Source: Cloeon dipterum
Lineage: Eukaryota; Arthropoda; Insecta; Ephemeroptera; Baetidae
Reading direction: 5' to 3'
NCBI RefSeq assembly: GCF_949628265.1
Contig: NC_088788.1
Location: 3,782,001-3,846,000 of the forward strand
DNA: 64,000 bases
The position numbers and the translations under genes are program-made. Under the pieces are notes generated by a model. That model saw nothing but the letters and a program-made list of their open reading frames with translations. It ran no database searches and was not told the DNA's origin. Positions 61,160 to 64,000 of the stretch are shown in pieces. The number at the start of each line of letters is the position of its first letter. Within the stretch, counting starts at the first letter, position 1.

Positions 61160-63045
61160 CGGTCTCTCCAAGGGAACTAATAATAATAAAAGAGCAGGAA
61201 GAGCACATAAAACGCTGATCCACCGACGGCACCAGCGCAGCGGCAGGCAGGCAGGTATGTTAGACCAGCCAGCCAGCGACATAAATTGTTATTTTTCTCG
61301 CCGGCTCTCGTTCTTTTCCGCCCATATACATTCGTCCGCGTAAAAAATACATCAGAGTCGGCGGAGGAGGAAAGAGAGATAGCGAAATTTGCTCCGCGCT
61401 GCAGAGATGCGCTCGCTGCCTCGCTTGGATTAGCCGCGACAAAGGGCTGAAAAGGGTTTTAATACAAGACGCGCAGATTAGTGTCTTGCGCGCTATTTGC
61501 AAGGAATCCCTGCCTTTGTTTTGCAACGCCCCATCCCCTACACGTGTGCAGTGTCCCATTTTGATACTTGAAACCAGCACCGTTAACGTAGCGCAAGCAA
61601 ATGTTTTCTTCAAACAACTCTATAAAGCTGCTGATGACAAGTTGCATTGAAGATTAAAAATGTTTCAAAGCTCTCACGACCTCTTATCAAAAGGAAAAAG
61701 TCTCGAATCAGTTTTCCCTTAAAAATATTTATATTGTTGAGATATCTTATCAGTGATTTCTTGCCCATTGGTTAGACGTATCAATGAAAAGAGTTTTATT
61801 TTTAGAAAAATTAAGAATTCATTTTTATTCAAAATTTGATCTACTTCATTTCACCAAACATCAGGTCAAACAACCCTTAAAAAGCCGAGATGTAGCTATA
61901 ACGCAAGATCAATTTTAAACTGCTCGAATTAATTTAAAGTTGGAGTTTTTTTTCGAACAAATTAACATACCAAAACAAAAAATATGGAAAATTAAGCAAA
62001 ATGAGAATATTTCAAAGGTCAAAATTATTTTTCATGTTGGTTTTGACATTGGCTTGATTTCGTTTCCAAATTAAGAAATAAAAATCTGAAACAGTTGAAA
62101 AAAACACCATTATTTGCAATTTTTACAAAATTCGCTTTTTATTCAATTAAATTATGAACGTAATCAATTTAACGAGAACTCATTACAATTATTTCCATTC
62201 AACATGCAAATATACATTTTCCTAAGCAACTGGATGATCTTACAGCTACACAAATTGTTTCTAAAAGGTTCTTGCTGGAGTGAGCGCACGTGGCTTTGTT
62301 CTCAGGATTATTAGAGTTGTTGTACTGCGCCGGGTGTTGATTGTAAATGCGCGTGCTTTCATTTGCGACAAAAACTTTTGCTGTGAGACTCTCTTAATGC
62401 TAAGCAACTCTTTCACAATGGGATTTGGGTTTCAGATTTGTGTTGAATGAAAGAAAGCAAAGAAAGGAAAACGAGGAAATTCAATACGCAATTATTCATG
62501 AATATATGTCTTCTATTTCAAAATAAAATACATTAATCATGGCATCATGGCAAATAATCTCGCTCAGCCGCCGGCTGCTCGAGCTGGATTTGAATTTCCA
62601 GAGGTGCAGGCGGGGGAGAAATTTCGAACTGCTGCTGGAAAGCAGACTGAGTGAGTGGTGGAGTGCGACTGCGAGTGGGTGGCAGTGTGCATTACGCCAG
62701 GTTAAATATTCATGTAGCGGCCGTGTGCTTTAGCTTGATCATCCATTTAACCGCGCTCAATTTAATCCGCACCTGCGGCCCGCTGTTGCTTTCCTCTTTA
62801 TTAAATGGAAAAGTTTTGCGATTGGCCACGATTATTAAGTTTGCCACCGATGGCAAATAAGTAGAGCGAGCAAAATGAAGTTGGAATCCTGCTTTTATTG
62901 TTCTGCTCCCCTTTATTTGTTAAAATTTATTGGCTAAACCGACTGGAGTTTTTCAATCTGAGCGGTTTGGAAATACCCTTGCTCGTTTCTTTTGTCCCTA
63001 CACCCTTCTTCAATGCAGGTAGATGTTATTTTATTCAATATTTTT

Positions 63046-63424
63046 CAGGGTTGCATTTGCTTACCACCTGGCTTTTTTCACCACTGGTTTTTACCACTCA
63101 ATTTTTATCAATTTCTTGCGCAAGAATTGCAAGAAATGAATTTATTCCATTTTTCTTCTGTGAAAATCTAAAATTTCGGTCAGAGTGCTCAAAATTTCCT
63201 CCACTGCGCAGATATTTTCTTTTAAATTGCCATTTTGCTGCCTCAATTTCTCCAAAAATTTATCTCTGACAATTTTTCAAGCCGAGGTTATAAGCTAATA
63301 ATTAGGAAATTATTGAAAAGTAAGGTGAAAACATTGCCTGCAAGAAACTGGTAAAAATTGAAAAATAAAACCTTTTTTTACTAATGCACTGCATTGTTTT
63401 TAAATGCGGGTTTTTGCAACTCTG
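63046..63424 (+). mobile_element. Family D hAT-like MITE, copy 3
   Basis: It starts CAGGGTTGCATTTGCTTACC and ends GCAACTCTG. It is flanked by a perfect ATATTTTT duplication (63038-63045 and 63425-63432). Collinear with copy 1 over its whole length. Confidence 0.93.
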
Positions 63425-63475
63425 ATATTTTTGTCTCTTAAAATACGTTAATTAACGAAGCATGGATCGTACAGC

Positions 63476-63623
63476 AATTCGCCCTGGTCCCGGCAAAATT
63501 GCGTAACTTTCAACAACCAAACGCGAATTTCCTCGTTGCAAGAAAAGGTCAACAATCAATTCGACAGTGAAAATTTGGGTGTTTGTTAAACGTTGCGCAA
63601 TTTTGCCGGGACCAGGACGAATT
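63476..63623 (+). mobile_element. Family E MITE, intact copy
   Basis: Terminal inverted repeats of about 25-28 bases: AATTCGCCCTGGTCCCGGCA and its near-complement TGCCGGGACCAGGACGAATT, extended inward by AAATTGCG/CGCAATTT. Element length is about 148 bases. It contains CAACAACCAAACGCGAATTT as in the other family E copies. Superfamily unknown. Confidence 0.85.
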
Positions 63624-64000
63624 TAAATATGTTTTCGCTCATTTTCCAGCCTTGATTTTGCGACTGATATCTACGTAGGAATTTCAGATTTTTTACTTTT
63701 TTCTGTGCGTCTGATTTGCTCTTTGTTAAAGATGATGGGTTTTCGCCAAAACCCATTCGAAATTCCCAATTAATTTTTTATTTTGATTCTTACCCAACAT
63801 GTTCTGATTTATATAGGAAACTCTGGATTTAAAGCAAGCATGCTGTGCTCGCTTCTGGAACGAAGATATTAAAACGAAGCCAATTTTTCACTTGGCAACT
63901 GTGGATAAATTAAACTGTGGCCTATTTTTAGAGGATTAATTTGAATTTGTAGCGGTACAACAACGCGGTCCTGCTTTTTGTTGGAAGCCAACAATTGTCG

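Larger units (their letters stand above)
57181..64000. other. Probable long egalitarian intron 4 (to window edge)
   Basis: No continuation of the exonuclease domain is found, so the donor at 57181 must splice to an exon outside the window. The stretch holds a degenerate family B copy, two family D elements, a family E element and three GC-balanced islands (about 57840-58330, 59580-60170, 60900-61560) that may be regulatory. Short open frames in these islands show no recognisable protein. Confidence 0.55.

Noticed and set aside
60890-61282. 130-codon minus-strand frame with a Leu-rich segment
   Set aside because: The frame runs through the GAGT microsatellite, which yields a THSL repeat; composition is not protein-like.

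Overview
The window is nuclear DNA of an arthropod, most likely an insect. It is AT-rich, with spliced genes that have short GT-AG introns, many small non-autonomous DNA transposons, and an Egalitarian gene (an insect/arthropod mRNA-transport adaptor). The order cannot be fixed from sequence alone. Exon boundaries were read by eye; for each complete gene the exon lengths sum to an intact reading frame.

Layout. 1-22 kb is gene-poor. It holds one isolated first coding exon of a rhodopsin-like GPCR, probably an opsin (minus strand, 3711-3914), and many MITE or foldback elements. A weakly supported two-exon minus-strand transcript lies at 22.2-22.6 kb. The V-ATPase subunit e gene is at 25.6-28.0 kb (plus), followed by a gene-free, SINE/MITE-bearing gap. 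From 31.7 to 57.2 kb the window is gene-dense, with strands alternating in head-to-head and tail-to-tail order: an ARL6IP5/PRA1-family gene (minus), TMEM9 (plus), R3HDM4-like (minus), PLEKHM2/SKIP-like (plus), FANCD2 (minus, 27 coding exons) and the 5' part of egalitarian (plus). The remaining 57.2-64 kb is probably egalitarian intron; the rest of that gene lies beyond the window.

The genes form no operon or single pathway. Several share endolysosomal themes: V-ATPase e (proton pump), TMEM9 (lysosomal membrane), PLEKHM2 (Arl8/kinesin lysosome transport) and ARL6IP5 (ER/Golgi membrane protein). This may be chance. FANCD2 acts in DNA crosslink repair. Egalitarian links mRNA to BicD/dynein.

Repeats. 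At least five families were recognised by comparing copies inside the window. Two have hAT-like structure with 8-bp target-site duplications, three of them perfect. One of these (family A, five copies) carries an AAGATGGCG-type motif resembling YY1/Pho sites. Three unrelated long foldback palindromes are also present. I found no clearly novel biological system. The best leads are the family A MITEs, the isolated opsin-like exon, the unknown 22.2-22.6 kb transcript, and lost signature residues in the R3HDM4-like and PLEKHM2-like proteins.
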